Source: Sulfurimonas sp. HSL-1716 (lineage in GTDB: Bacteria > Campylobacterota > Campylobacteria > Campylobacterales > Sulfurimonadaceae). Taken from it: DNA of 64,000 bases. Both the position numbers and the translations under genes were made by a program. A model generated the notes under the pieces. That model had not been told where the DNA came from. It saw nothing but the letters and a program-made list of their open reading frames with translations, and made no database searches. Positions 50,455 through 59,707 of the stretch are shown one piece after another (within the stretch, counting starts at the first letter, position 1; each line of letters opens with the position of its first letter). Location: contig NZ_CP147918.1 in NCBI RefSeq assembly GCF_039645975.1, positions 1,302,001-1,366,000 of the forward strand. Direction: 5' to 3'.

Positions 50455-51136
50455 TTATTTTGACATCATAGTCGGAGCGATCATACTGCTCCTAGGTTTA
50501 AAAGGAATAATAAACGGCTTTTTTAAAGAACTCTTTGGGCTCATAGGTATAATAGGCGGTGTCTTTGTCGCTTCACGCGCAGGCGGCAGTATCGGTCAGA
50601 TGCTGAGCGATTCTCTGCTGCATATTCAAAATCAGACCGCTATAAATTTTACGGGCTTTTTAGTGACGCTTGCCGTTTTTTGGCTGGTCATGGTCGGTGT
50701 CGGATTTGCGTTTAAAAAACTAAGCAAGCTGAGCGGGCTGGGTCCTGTAGATAAAATAATGGGGTTTGTCGTAGGTGCGGGAAAATTCTTTTTGATCATC
50801 GCTGTTATCGCATATGCGGTCTACAATATCAAAGTCATCAAAACAAATATGCAAGACACGATGAAAAGCAGTATCCTCTTTCCTGTCTTGGTGGAAACGG
50901 GTGGTTTTATCATGAAGCTTGACACTACCCAAGTCTCAAAAGATATTAACGAGACCGTCACTAAAAAACAAGAAGAGATGCAGACGCAGATAGAAAAAAC
51001 CATAGCCGAAAGTAAAGACAAAGTCTTAAAAGACGTATCAGATCAGATCCAAAAGAACGAAGAAAATATGACAAATGAAGTCAAAGAGAAAATAAAAGAC
51101 GCAATGCCAGAAGATATGAAAAAGAGAGTTAACTAA
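50444..51136 (+). CDS. cvpA: CvpA-family membrane protein
   Basis: 230 residues; four membrane helices in the first 130 residues (FDIIVGAIILLLGLKGIING..FGLIGIIGGVFVASRAG pattern of CvpA), then a charged coiled-coil C-terminal tail of about 80 residues. CvpA proteins affect envelope homeostasis and biofilm; the mechanism is unsettled. The start at 50444 is preferred to 50435 because a GGA lies about 8 bases ahead. Followed by fur after 3 bases, the order also found in C. jejuni. Confidence 0.85.
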   Translation: MEISYFDIIVGAIILLLGLKGIINGFFKELFGLIGIIGGVFVASRAGGSIGQMLSDSLLHIQNQTAINFTGFLVTLAVFWLVMVGVGFAFKKLSKLSGLGPVDKIMGFVVGAGKFFLIIAVIAYAVYNIKVIKTNMQDTMKSSILFPVLVETGGFIMKLDTTQVSKDINETVTKKQEEMQTQIEKTIAESKDKVLKDVSDQIQKNEENMTNEVKEKIKDAMPEDMKKRVN

Positions 51137-51139
51137 GAT

Positions 51140-51607
51140 ATGAACACATCGACAGATTTTACGGAGAGAACGGTAGAATACGAAAAGCTGCTTAACGATT
51201 TTAAAAACCTGCTCAAAAAAAACCATTTAAAATTCACTATTCAGCGTGAAGTCATCTTAGAAACCCTGTATAACTCGGATGAACATCTTTCACCGGAATC
51301 TCTATACAATCTGATCCAGGAAAAGTATCCCCAGTTAAACACGGGAATAGCTACCATCTACCGTACGTTGACGCTTCTGGAAGAATCGGAGATCGTCACT
51401 TCGCTCTCATTTGGCACCCAAGGCAAAAAATATGAACTGGGAGCCAAAGACCATCATGATCATATGATATGCACAAAATGCGGACATATCACCGAGTTTG
51501 TCGATGAAGAGATCGAAAAACGCCAGCAGACCATTGCCAAAGAACTCGATTTCAAAATGACAGACCATTCGATGCAGATATACGGCATCTGCAAAAACTG
51601 CCAATAA
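51140..51607 (+). CDS. fur: Ferric uptake regulator
   Basis: Iron-responsive repressor, 155 residues. Winged helix ([26 protein letters not shown]), dimer domain with [16 protein letters not shown], and a C-terminal CKNC; the two CxxC pairs form the structural zinc site. Placed between cvpA and lysS as in C. jejuni. It could in principle control iron-linked genes such as the hydrogenases, but I see no convincing Fur box in the window. Confidence 0.93.
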   Translation: MNTSTDFTERTVEYEKLLNDFKNLLKKNHLKFTIQREVILETLYNSDEHLSPESLYNLIQEKYPQLNTGIATIYRTLTLLEESEIVTSLSFGTQGKKYELGAKDHHDHMICTKCGHITEFVDEEIEKRQQTIAKELDFKMTDHSMQIYGICKNCQ

Positions 51608-51629
51608 CAACTTTACAAGGAACTCTAAA

Positions 51630-53156
51630 TTGCCATTTAAGAACAAATATATTCAGCAACGTATAGAAAAAGCAAACCAGCTTAAAGAGCTGGGATACAA
51701 CCCGTACTCGAACGAATCACACAGAAACACTACGATCTTAAAATATATGAATGTCAACTCCGACGTGCAGCATCTTGAGAACAGACGCGATGAGAACCGC
51801 AGCTACACCCTTAGCGGACGTATCAAGTTTTTCCGTATCATGGGAAAAGCAAGCTTTATAAAAATAGAAGACGAAAGCGGGATGCTGCAAGTCTACGTGG
51901 CACGCGACAATCTTCCTGAGGGTTATTACAATGATATCTTTAAAAAGATGATAGAAGTCGGCGATATCATCGAAGTAAGCGGCTACCCTTTTGTCACGAA
52001 CCAAGGCGAGCTCTCTTTGCATGCAGATTCTCTAAAACTGCTTACAAAAGCGATCTCACCGCTTCCTGAAAAGTTTCACGGTGTCACAGACAAAGAGATA
52101 AGATACCGTCAGCGCTATCTTGATCTTATCATGAACAGCGAGATAAGAAAAACGTTTCAAACCCGTTCAAAGATCATCTCGCTTACGCGCAGATTCTTTG
52201 AAGACAAAGGATTCTTAGAGGTCGAGACACCTATGATGCATCCTATCGCGGGAGGAGCGAATGCCAAACCGTTCGTGACACATCATAACGCTCTTGGGAT
52301 CGACAGATATCTCCGCATCGCACCTGAACTTTATCTAAAAAGATTGATCGTCGGCGGATTTGAAGCGGTATTTGAGATAAACAGAAACTTTAGAAACGAG
52401 GGGATGGACGCAACGCACAATCCTGAATTTACGTCGATAGAGTTTTACTGGGCATACAAGACGTACAAAGATCTGATCAGGATCACAAAAGAGTACTTCG
52501 AATATCTTTTTGACCATCTAAATCTGCCGACCGTTCTTCCTTACGGAGATCTCAAAGTTGATTTCGGTGACTTCAAAGAGATACCGCTTATCACGTCACT
52601 CTCTGAGATCGGCGGAGTACCCGAGGAGATCGTAAACGATAAAGAAAAAATACTGGAGTTTTTAAGAGCGAACAGCCTTGAAGCAAAAGAGTCCATGAAC
52701 CTTGGACAGCTTCAAGGAGAGCTTTTCGACGAGTTTGTCGAAGCCAAACTGATCAATCCGACGTTTATCACGGAGTATCCTGTAGAGATATCTCCTTTGG
52801 CAAGAAGAAGCGACGAACATCCTGAGATAACGGAGAGATTCGAACTTTTCATCGCAGGCCGCGAGATCGCAAACGCTTTTAGCGAGTTAAACGATCCCGT
52901 CGATCAGCTTTCACGTTTTGAATCGCAGATGAGCGCAAAAGACGCAGGAGACGATGAAGCGCATGAGATGGATGTGGATTTCGTCAACGCACTTAGCTAC
53001 GGAATGGCTCCAACTGCAGGCCAGGGTATAGGTATCGACCGACTTGTGATGCTTCTTACCAACGAACATTCCATTAGAGATGTACTGCTCTTCCCGGCGA
53101 TGAAGCCTATACACAATGAGATAAAAGAGAGCGATGACTCTCAAAATGAAGAATAA
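51630..53156 (+). CDS. lysS: Lysyl-tRNA synthetase, class II
   Basis: 508 residues. N-terminal OB-fold anticodon-binding domain ([19 protein letters not shown]), then the class II catalytic core with motif 2 ([17 protein letters not shown]) and motif 3 ([14 protein letters not shown]). TTG start 22 bases after fur with AAGGAAC upstream. Essential translation enzyme; same place as in C. jejuni (fur-lysS-glyA). Confidence 0.97.
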   Translation: MPFKNKYIQQRIEKANQLKELGYNPYSNESHRNTTILKYMNVNSDVQHLENRRDENRSYTLSGRIKFFRIMGKASFIKIEDESGMLQVYVARDNLPEGYYNDIFKKMIEVGDIIEVSGYPFVTNQGELSLHADSLKLLTKAISPLPEKFHGVTDKEIRYRQRYLDLIMNSEIRKTFQTRSKIISLTRRFFEDKGFLEVETPMMHPIAGGANAKPFVTHHNALGIDRYLRIAPELYLKRLIVGGFEAVFEINRNFRNEGMDATHNPEFTSIEFYWAYKTYKDLIRITKEYFEYLFDHLNLPTVLPYGDLKVDFGDFKEIPLITSLSEIGGVPEEIVNDKEKILEFLRANSLEAKESMNLGQLQGELFDEFVEAKLINPTFITEYPVEISPLARRSDEHPEITERFELFIAGREIANAFSELNDPVDQLSRFESQMSAKDAGDDEAHEMDVDFVNALSYGMAPTAGQGIGIDRLVMLLTNEHSIRDVLLFPAMKPIHNEIKESDDSQNEE

Positions 53157-53187
53157 TTGAAGTTTAAATCATAAAAAGGATCAAAAG

Positions 53188-54435
53188 ATGAGTTTTTTAA
53201 AAGAGTTTGACAGTGAAATATATGAGTTATGCGAAAAAGAGTTAGAACGCCAGACCGACCATTTGGAGATGATCGCGAGTGAAAACTTCACTCTTCCTGC
53301 GGTCATGGAAGCTATGGGAAGCGTGTTTACGAACAAATATGCCGAGGGTTACCCGCAAAAACGCTACTACGGCGGTTGTGAATACGCCGACGGTGTTGAA
53401 CAACTGGCTATAGACAGAGCATGCGAGCTTTTTGGATGTAACTTTGCAAACGTACAACCGCATTCGGGAAGCCAGGCCAACGGTGCCGTTTATGCAGCAC
53501 TTTTGACAGCGGGCGACAAGCTTCTTGGTATGGATCTAAGCCACGGCGGACATTTGACCCACGGCTCAAAAGTAAGCTTTTCCGGAAAGAACTACCATTC
53601 GTTTACTTACGGCGTGGAGCTTGACGGGCGCATCAACTATGAACGCGTTATGGATATCGCCAAGATCGTGCAGCCGAAGATCATCGTATGCGGTGCTTCC
53701 GCTTACGCCAGAGAGATCGACTTCAAAAAATTCCGCGAGATCGCAGATGCCGTAGGAGCGATCCTTTTTGCAGATATCGCACATATCGCGGGTCTTATCG
53801 CTGCGGGCGAGCACCCAAGCCCGTTCCCTTATGCCGATGTCGTAACTACAACAACCCACAAGACTTTAGCAGGTCCTAGAGGCGGTATGATCATGACAAA
53901 CGACGAAGAGATCGCCAAAAAGATAAACTCTGCAATCTTCCCCGCGCTTCAAGGCGGACCTTTAGTGCATGTAATCGCCGCAAAAGCTGTCGGATTCAAA
54001 CACAACCTCTCGCCTGCATGGAAAGAGTACGCAGTACAAGTGAAGAAAAACGCTTCCGTCTTGGCTGACGTATTGATGAAACGCGGATACGACGTAGTAA
54101 GCGGGGGTACGGACAATCATCTTGTACTTGTAAGCTTTATCAATAAAGATTTCAGCGGAAAAGATGCCGACGCGGCTCTTGGACGTGCGGGTATCACGGT
54201 AAACAAAAACACCGTTCCCGGCGAAACGAGAAGCCCTTTCGTGACTTCGGGTATCCGTATCGGAAGTCCCGCTCTTACTTCACGTGGTATGAAAGATGCT
54301 GAGTTTGAACTGATCGCAAACCGTATCGCGGATGTCCTGGACGATATCAACAATGAGTCCCGTCAAGCCGAAATAAAAGAGGAACTAAAAGCCTTAGCGA
54401 AGAATTTCGTAATATATAACCAACCGACATATTAA
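53188..54435 (+). CDS. glyA: Serine hydroxymethyltransferase
   Basis: 415 residues, PLP enzyme converting serine and tetrahydrofolate to glycine and methylene-THF. PLP lysine K225 in [13 protein letters not shown], substrate loop [12 protein letters not shown] and [10 protein letters not shown] are all present. Full length. ATG with AAAGGA upstream. Confidence 0.97.
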   Translation: MSFLKEFDSEIYELCEKELERQTDHLEMIASENFTLPAVMEAMGSVFTNKYAEGYPQKRYYGGCEYADGVEQLAIDRACELFGCNFANVQPHSGSQANGAVYAALLTAGDKLLGMDLSHGGHLTHGSKVSFSGKNYHSFTYGVELDGRINYERVMDIAKIVQPKIIVCGASAYAREIDFKKFREIADAVGAILFADIAHIAGLIAAGEHPSPFPYADVVTTTTHKTLAGPRGGMIMTNDEEIAKKINSAIFPALQGGPLVHVIAAKAVGFKHNLSPAWKEYAVQVKKNASVLADVLMKRGYDVVSGGTDNHLVLVSFINKDFSGKDADAALGRAGITVNKNTVPGETRSPFVTSGIRIGSPALTSRGMKDAEFELIANRIADVLDDINNESRQAEIKEELKALAKNFVIYNQPTY

Positions 54436-54453
54436 GACAAAAGGACAGAGATA

Positions 54454-54996
54454 ATGACTGCAATGGATTTAAAACTTATAAAAATGGTGACGACCCATTA
54501 TTGGCAAAAATGCGACAGGGTCGTCGACAAAATAAGTTTTAAAGGCAGAACATTTTTCAACAAGTTCGAAAAGGTGAACAAAACATTAACACAGTCCGTG
54601 ATAAACGAGCATCTAAAAGGTAATATAACCGTTGCTCATTCACTCGTCAACGCCAGAGGTATCGTTGAAAACATCGTCATCGATTACAATGGCCGCGATC
54701 CCGAAAGATTTTACCATAAAGCTCAGCTTCTGCTGCGTGAAGAGGGATATATAAACTTCACCGCTTTTAAAACAAAAACGGAGGGACACCTGCATGTTTA
54801 CGTACATAAAGGGCATACCACTTTACAAGAGGCTATACAACTTGGTAAAATGATTTCTATGAAATTAGCGGCGAAACAGCCCAAGCAATGGAAGATGTTT
54901 CCGAGTGACGATATGCCGCCGGAATACAACATATTGACGCTACCATATGAACTTTATGCCAAAGAGCGCGGGGCTTCTTGGTCAAAGCATATGTAA
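54454..54996 (+). CDS. DUF1882 conserved protein of Campylobacterota
   Basis: 180 residues, soluble, no signal. From memory it corresponds to the DUF1882 protein that follows glyA in C. jejuni (Cj0403 region). Sequence has a mixed alpha/beta pattern ([29 protein letters not shown], in which long strands and [10 protein letters not shown] stand out) that loosely recalls primase/RepB-like small domains, but no catalytic triad can be identified. Function unknown. ATG with AAAGGA upstream; the next gene follows after 13 bases. Confidence 0.75.
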   Translation: MTAMDLKLIKMVTTHYWQKCDRVVDKISFKGRTFFNKFEKVNKTLTQSVINEHLKGNITVAHSLVNARGIVENIVIDYNGRDPERFYHKAQLLLREEGYINFTAFKTKTEGHLHVYVHKGHTTLQEAIQLGKMISMKLAAKQPKQWKMFPSDDMPPEYNILTLPYELYAKERGASWSKHM

Positions 54997-55009
54997 CAAA
55001 GGAGCTATT

Positions 55010-55690
55010 ATGGAAGAGAGAAACGAATTAAACGATATTATCCTCAACAAGGGTAATGATGCAGCAAGTTCAAGCAAGAAAGTTATTCTGGTCGTCGCTA
55101 TATTGACGATTATTCTAATAGTCGTAGTAATGATCATGAAAAATTCAGGATCAAGTACCGTTGAAAACCTTCCTCAAGCTCAAGATACGGCAAAGACGAA
55201 TCTGCCTCCAGAACCGCCGTCTCCTCAAGCAGACGCACAACAAAACAGTTCGCTTTTCGAACCTGTCGAAATTGTAAAAGAGGATAAGAAAACAGATGAC
55301 GACCTTGACAAAATAGCTAAAAAACTAAAACAGGAAAGTTTGACTCAAAACGAGATGAAACCTGTACAAGAGACAGCAAAACCTTCCGTTAAACCGAGTT
55401 CAAGCGAGGCAAAAGCAAAAAAACCTACAAAAGCACCTGCTGCTAAAACCACAGGTACAAAAAAGATATATGTCCAAGTCGGCTCTTTTGCAAAATATGA
55501 ACCGGATAAAAAGTTCCTGGCATCGATTAAAAAACTCGGTTATGAATACAGCTATCATAAAGTCCAAAGAAACGGTAAAACCATTAACAAGGTCTTGGTA
55601 GGTCCATTTACAGGAGAAGCGGATGCAAGAGAAGCTTTAAAAAATATACGTAAGAATATAGAGCCGGGTGCTTTTATTACAAAAAAATAG
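55010..55690 (+). CDS. Membrane-anchored SPOR-domain protein
   Basis: 226 residues: short cytoplasmic part, one membrane helix (VILVVAILTIILIVVVMIM, about 24-43), a Pro/Lys/Ala-rich linker of about 90 residues, then a C-terminal SPOR domain (IYVQVGSFAKYEPDKKF ... VLVGPFTGEADAREAL). SPOR domains bind denuded septal peptidoglycan, so the protein probably acts at the division site. Start at 55010 with AAAGGAG ahead; the in-frame extension to 54947 overlaps DUF1882 and is rejected. Confidence 0.88.
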   Translation: MEERNELNDIILNKGNDAASSSKKVILVVAILTIILIVVVMIMKNSGSSTVENLPQAQDTAKTNLPPEPPSPQADAQQNSSLFEPVEIVKEDKKTDDDLDKIAKKLKQESLTQNEMKPVQETAKPSVKPSSSEAKAKKPTKAPAAKTTGTKKIYVQVGSFAKYEPDKKFLASIKKLGYEYSYHKVQRNGKTINKVLVGPFTGEADAREALKNIRKNIEPGAFITKK

Positions 55691-55715
55691 AGATATGTTT
55701 ATATAAGGGCCTTTC

Positions 55716-57119
55716 TTGATTCATCATACACAGTTCACACTTGATCAGTTCGCACCGATTGCCGTTTATCATAAGCTCAAAGAGATTTTTACGAACGAAG
55801 TAAGTTATCTTTTTGAGAGCGCCGGAAAAAGCGAAGGAAACTACAGCTTCATTATGATAGGAGCAAGAGAGAGGCTTCAATACAAAGACGACGTCACTGT
55901 CTACACCAATGCTTTGCAGGAAAAAGAGATAAAAGAGATCTCACCGTTTCAGTTCTTAAAAGAGTACTATAAAAATATCGATACAAACATATACAAATCT
56001 GCATGCAAAGAACTCAATATCGGATATGTCGACGGATTTATCGGTTATATCGGATATGATATGGTAAAAGTGTTCGAACCAAAACTCAAAAGCAGTATGA
56101 AGCACTTAAAAGATGAACTCAACACCCCTGATCTCGATCTCATTCTGCCAAAGCTCGTAATCGTATATTCGCACAAGAATAATGTCATCTCTCTGGTTTC
56201 CGTACTTGATGAGATGAAAGAAAGATTCGGCGAACTTGAATCTGCATTAAAAAGTTCGTACAACTATGTACCTATGATAAAAAACAAAGGAGACGACACA
56301 GGTTCTTTCGCCTTTAGCAAAGAGCAGTTTTTCTCGATGGTTGAGAGATCAAAAGAGATGATAAGAAGCGGCGACGTTTTTCAGATCCTTATGACGAATC
56401 GTTTCACAAGAAATATACAGGTTGATCCGTTTAGTTTCTACCGTATCCTTAGAACAAAGAATCCTTCGCCCTACATGTTCTTGATGAATTATGAAGAGTT
56501 TAACATCGTCGGAAGTTCTCCTGAGGTCATGGTAAGGCTTACAGACGGCGAGATACTTCTACGCCCTATCGCTGGAACAAGAAAACGCGGCAACACCAAG
56601 CAAAGGGATAAAGAGCTTGAAAACGAGCTGTTAGAAGACCCAAAAGAGCTTGCTGAGCACCTCATGCTCATAGATTTGGGACGTAACGACGTCGGACGCG
56701 TGGCACGTACAGGAACCGTAAAAGTGGAAGATATGATGCATATAGAGCGTTTTTCTCATGTCATGCATATAGTCTCGGACGTTGTAGCCGAGCTTCGCGA
56801 AGACAAAGATATGTTCGACCTTTTTATGTCGACGTTTACAGCAGGGACGATGACGGGAGCACCGAAGATAAGAGCTATGGAACTCATTGCAGAGTTTGAA
56901 GGTCTCAAACGCGGTTTTTACAGCGGAAGCATCGGCTACTTCGGGTTTGACGGCAATATGGACAGTGCCATTACCATAAGAACGGCGATGGTAAAACCTG
57001 AAAAAATAATTCTTCAAGCCGGAGCAGGTATCGTGGCGGATTCCATCAATGAACTCGAGTACTTAGAAGTTGTAAACAAACTTGGCGCACTTACGAGTTC
57101 GCTAAAAGACCTCGACTGA
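55716..57119 (+). CDS. trpE: Anthranilate synthase component I
   Basis: 467 residues; converts chorismate and ammonia/glutamine to anthranilate. The signature PIAGTRKRG favours TrpE over PabB (PIKGTRPR); also FQILMTNRF, GSSPEVMVRL, LIDLGRNDVG, GTMTGAPKIRAM and GSIGYFGFDGNMDSAI. TTG start with AAGGG ahead. No trpG, trpD or leader peptide follows; the gene stands between the SPOR and aroE genes. Its stop overlaps the aroE start (TGATG). Confidence 0.92.
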   Translation: MIHHTQFTLDQFAPIAVYHKLKEIFTNEVSYLFESAGKSEGNYSFIMIGARERLQYKDDVTVYTNALQEKEIKEISPFQFLKEYYKNIDTNIYKSACKELNIGYVDGFIGYIGYDMVKVFEPKLKSSMKHLKDELNTPDLDLILPKLVIVYSHKNNVISLVSVLDEMKERFGELESALKSSYNYVPMIKNKGDDTGSFAFSKEQFFSMVERSKEMIRSGDVFQILMTNRFTRNIQVDPFSFYRILRTKNPSPYMFLMNYEEFNIVGSSPEVMVRLTDGEILLRPIAGTRKRGNTKQRDKELENELLEDPKELAEHLMLIDLGRNDVGRVARTGTVKVEDMMHIERFSHVMHIVSDVVAELREDKDMFDLFMSTFTAGTMTGAPKIRAMELIAEFEGLKRGFYSGSIGYFGFDGNMDSAITIRTAMVKPEKIILQAGAGIVADSINELEYLEVVNKLGALTSSLKDLD

Positions 57120-57913
57120 TGTCAAAACTTTATGCCATCTTCGGAGACCCCGTGTCCCACTCGCGCTCTCCGCTTATGCACAACTTCCTTTTTAAGACTC
57201 TGCATGTAGACTCTTGCTATACCAGAGTGCATCTTCATGACGGTTCAAAACTAAGAGAAACATTTTTAAAGCTCGGCCTCAGCGGCGCGAACATCACCGT
57301 ACCTCACAAAGAAGCGGCATTTAACGCATGTGATGAGATCCGGGGTTTTGCAAAGAGCGTCGGCGTTGTCAATACCATCATCAATGAAAACGGCAGACTC
57401 ATCGGTTACAATACCGATGCAGACGGTTTTATGGAAGCTATAAAACCCTTTGGAGAGATAAAAAGGGTATTAATACTTGGAGCCGGAGGAACGGCTAAAG
57501 CTCTGGCAAACCGCTTTATTCAAGACGACTCACACGTAAGCGTATTAAACAGAGGTGAAGAGAGACTCTCTTACTTTAAGGAACTCGGTCTGACATGTAT
57601 GAACTGGGATAATTTTATATGCGACAATTACGACCTTGTCGTAAACACTACGAGCGCAGGTCTGAAAGATGACGCCTACCCTGCACCTAAACAGATAACA
57701 GACGAGATACTTTCTCATTCTGCATACGCAGCAGATGCCGTCTACGGAAAGCTCACTCCTTTTTTAAAGCTTGCCAAAGACAAGGGCATACCATGCAAAG
57801 ACGGAACAGATATGCTTTTATATCAGGGAGTCCTTGCAAACCACCTTTTTTGCGATAAAAAATATGATCTGAAAACTACCGCGGGGATAATGCAAAAGAG
57901 CTTCAGCCTTTAA
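57119..57913 (+). CDS. aroE: Shikimate dehydrogenase
   Basis: 264 residues; NADPH-dependent reduction of 3-dehydroshikimate. Shikimate-binding SRSPLMHN and NITVPHKE (catalytic Lys), NADP-binding GAGGTAKAL. Last gene of the run that starts at 49513. ATG overlaps the trpE stop. Confidence 0.95.
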   Translation: MSKLYAIFGDPVSHSRSPLMHNFLFKTLHVDSCYTRVHLHDGSKLRETFLKLGLSGANITVPHKEAAFNACDEIRGFAKSVGVVNTIINENGRLIGYNTDADGFMEAIKPFGEIKRVLILGAGGTAKALANRFIQDDSHVSVLNRGEERLSYFKELGLTCMNWDNFICDNYDLVVNTTSAGLKDDAYPAPKQITDEILSHSAYAADAVYGKLTPFLKLAKDKGIPCKDGTDMLLYQGVLANHLFCDKKYDLKTTAGIMQKSFSL

Positions 57914-57930
57914 ATAGTATATGACAAAAA

Positions 57931-57936
57931 TATAAT
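57931..57936 (+). promoter_or_regulatory. -10 box for the SulP gene
   Basis: Perfect TATAAT in the 85-base gap between aroE and the SulP transporter, about 63 bases before its ATG. Confidence 0.4.
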
Positions 57937-57998
57937 TTTGATGTATACTTCCAAAATCATGAAAAAATTATATTTACTCAGCAAAGGATGCTGAAAAC

Positions 57999-59693
57999 AT
58001 GAAAAACTTTTTTGAAATATTCTCTCCAAAATCACTTATCGTCTTGCAAGAGGGATATAAACGCTCCTACTTTATGCCCGACCTGGTCGCAGGGATCACC
58101 GTCGGCGTCGTCGCTCTTCCGCTTGCCATGGCATTTGCAATCGCCAGCGGACTCGGACCTGAAAAAGGGCTCTATACCGCCATAGTTGCCGGCATACTCA
58201 TCTCGCTTCTTGGCGGAAGCCGTTTTCAGATCGGAGGGCCGACGGGAGCTTTTGTAGTCATCATCTACGACATCGTGATGCGTCACGGATATGAGGGGCT
58301 GGCGGTCGCGACATTGATGGCAGGCCTGCTTCTCATCGTTATGGGTCTGCTTCGTTTTGGCGCAATCATCAAATATATCCCCTATCCCGTCATTACCGGA
58401 TTTACAAGCGGGATAGCTCTTATCATCTTCACATCGCAGATAAATGATTTTTTAGGTTTGAAGATACATTCGCTGCCTTCGGATTTTCTTCTAAAGTGGG
58501 AGACCTATTTTAAATATATAGATCATATAAACCCTTACAACCTCGCACTTGCTTTTGTCTCTATAGTCATTATCCTGACGGTCAAACGATACTTTCCGAG
58601 GATACCGGGTCCGATAATAGCCGTCATCTTCGGCGCCGTTGCGGTATCTGTGTTTCATCTGCCCGTAGATACGATCCAGTCGCGCTTTGGCGATATTCCG
58701 CGTACGCTTCCTTCTCCGTCACTGCCCGTATTTGATTTTGCTCTTATAAAATCTCTCATTCCCGATGCTTTGACCATTGCCCTGCTTGCAGCGATCGAAT
58801 CACTGCTCAGTGCAGTGGTTGCCGACGGTATGACGGGACGTACTCATAAGTCCGATACGGAGCTTATAGCGCAAGGTGCGGCGAACATCGGCTCAATCTT
58901 TTTCGGGGGTATCCCTGCGACCGGTGCGATCGCCAGAACCGCCACCAATATAAAATCCGGTGCCAAAACACCGCTTGCCGGAATCGTCCACGGCATAGTC
59001 ATCGCTTTGTTTATGTTCTTGTTCGCCGAATGGATCATAAAAGTGCCGATGGCCGTTATGGCGGCGATACTCGTTATCATCGCCTGGAATATGAGCGAAA
59101 TACATCATTTTAAACATATACTTCAAGGGCCAAAGAGCGATGCGATGGTTCTTGTGACGACATTCGTGCTAACGGTTTTGGTGGACCTGACCGTTGCCGT
59201 TCAGGTTGGCGTCGTGCTTGCATCGCTGCTTTTTATCAAACGTGTGATCGAAGTAACGCAGGTACAAAGCAGCAGATTCAAATTAAGCGGTTTTGAAACC
59301 GACAAAGAGGAAAATCTTGACGATCCCGATATGCTTACAAAAAAGAATATCCCCGAATATACCGAAATATATGAGATAGACGGACCGTTTTTCTTTGGTG
59401 TCGCGGACAGCTTGAAAAGGGTTTTGGAAACACTCGGCTATACGCCAAAAGTTTTCATTCTCAGAATGCGCAAAGTTCCCGTAGTAGACGCTACGGGGAT
59501 GCATGCTCTTGAAGAGTTCTATCTGCGCTGTAAAAAACAAAATACGAGATTTATCCTCTCGGGAGTAAATCCAAATCTGGAAAGTATGTTAAAAAAATTC
59601 GGCTTTTACGCGATGATAGGCGAAGAGAATGTTTTTGATCATATAGACAAAGCCATCAATGCAGCAGAAGAGGAGATCTTAAAGCCTATTTAA
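57999..59693 (+). CDS. SulP-family anion transporter with STAS domain
   Basis: 564 residues, inner-membrane secondary transporter for sulfate, bicarbonate or related anions. About 12-14 helices including GLYTAIVAGILISLLGG and FQIGGPTGAF (family core) and GTAIARTA-like GAIARTATNIKSG; cytoplasmic STAS domain about 445-555 (FGVADSL, DATGMHALEEF). In autotrophic Campylobacterota bicarbonate uptake (BicA-like) is plausible, as is sulfate export in a sulfur oxidiser; sequence alone does not decide. Confidence 0.9.
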   Translation: MKNFFEIFSPKSLIVLQEGYKRSYFMPDLVAGITVGVVALPLAMAFAIASGLGPEKGLYTAIVAGILISLLGGSRFQIGGPTGAFVVIIYDIVMRHGYEGLAVATLMAGLLLIVMGLLRFGAIIKYIPYPVITGFTSGIALIIFTSQINDFLGLKIHSLPSDFLLKWETYFKYIDHINPYNLALAFVSIVIILTVKRYFPRIPGPIIAVIFGAVAVSVFHLPVDTIQSRFGDIPRTLPSPSLPVFDFALIKSLIPDALTIALLAAIESLLSAVVADGMTGRTHKSDTELIAQGAANIGSIFFGGIPATGAIARTATNIKSGAKTPLAGIVHGIVIALFMFLFAEWIIKVPMAVMAAILVIIAWNMSEIHHFKHILQGPKSDAMVLVTTFVLTVLVDLTVAVQVGVVLASLLFIKRVIEVTQVQSSRFKLSGFETDKEENLDDPDMLTKKNIPEYTEIYEIDGPFFFGVADSLKRVLETLGYTPKVFILRMRKVPVVDATGMHALEEFYLRCKKQNTRFILSGVNPNLESMLKKFGFYAMIGEENVFDHIDKAINAAEEEILKPI

Positions 59694-59707
59694 GACCTCT
59701 TAAAGCT

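Noticed and set aside
59669-59700. Possible terminator at the end of the SulP gene
   Set aside because: GAG-CTTAAA/TTTAAG-CTC stem has an internal mismatch loop, lies mainly inside coding sequence and lacks a T tract.
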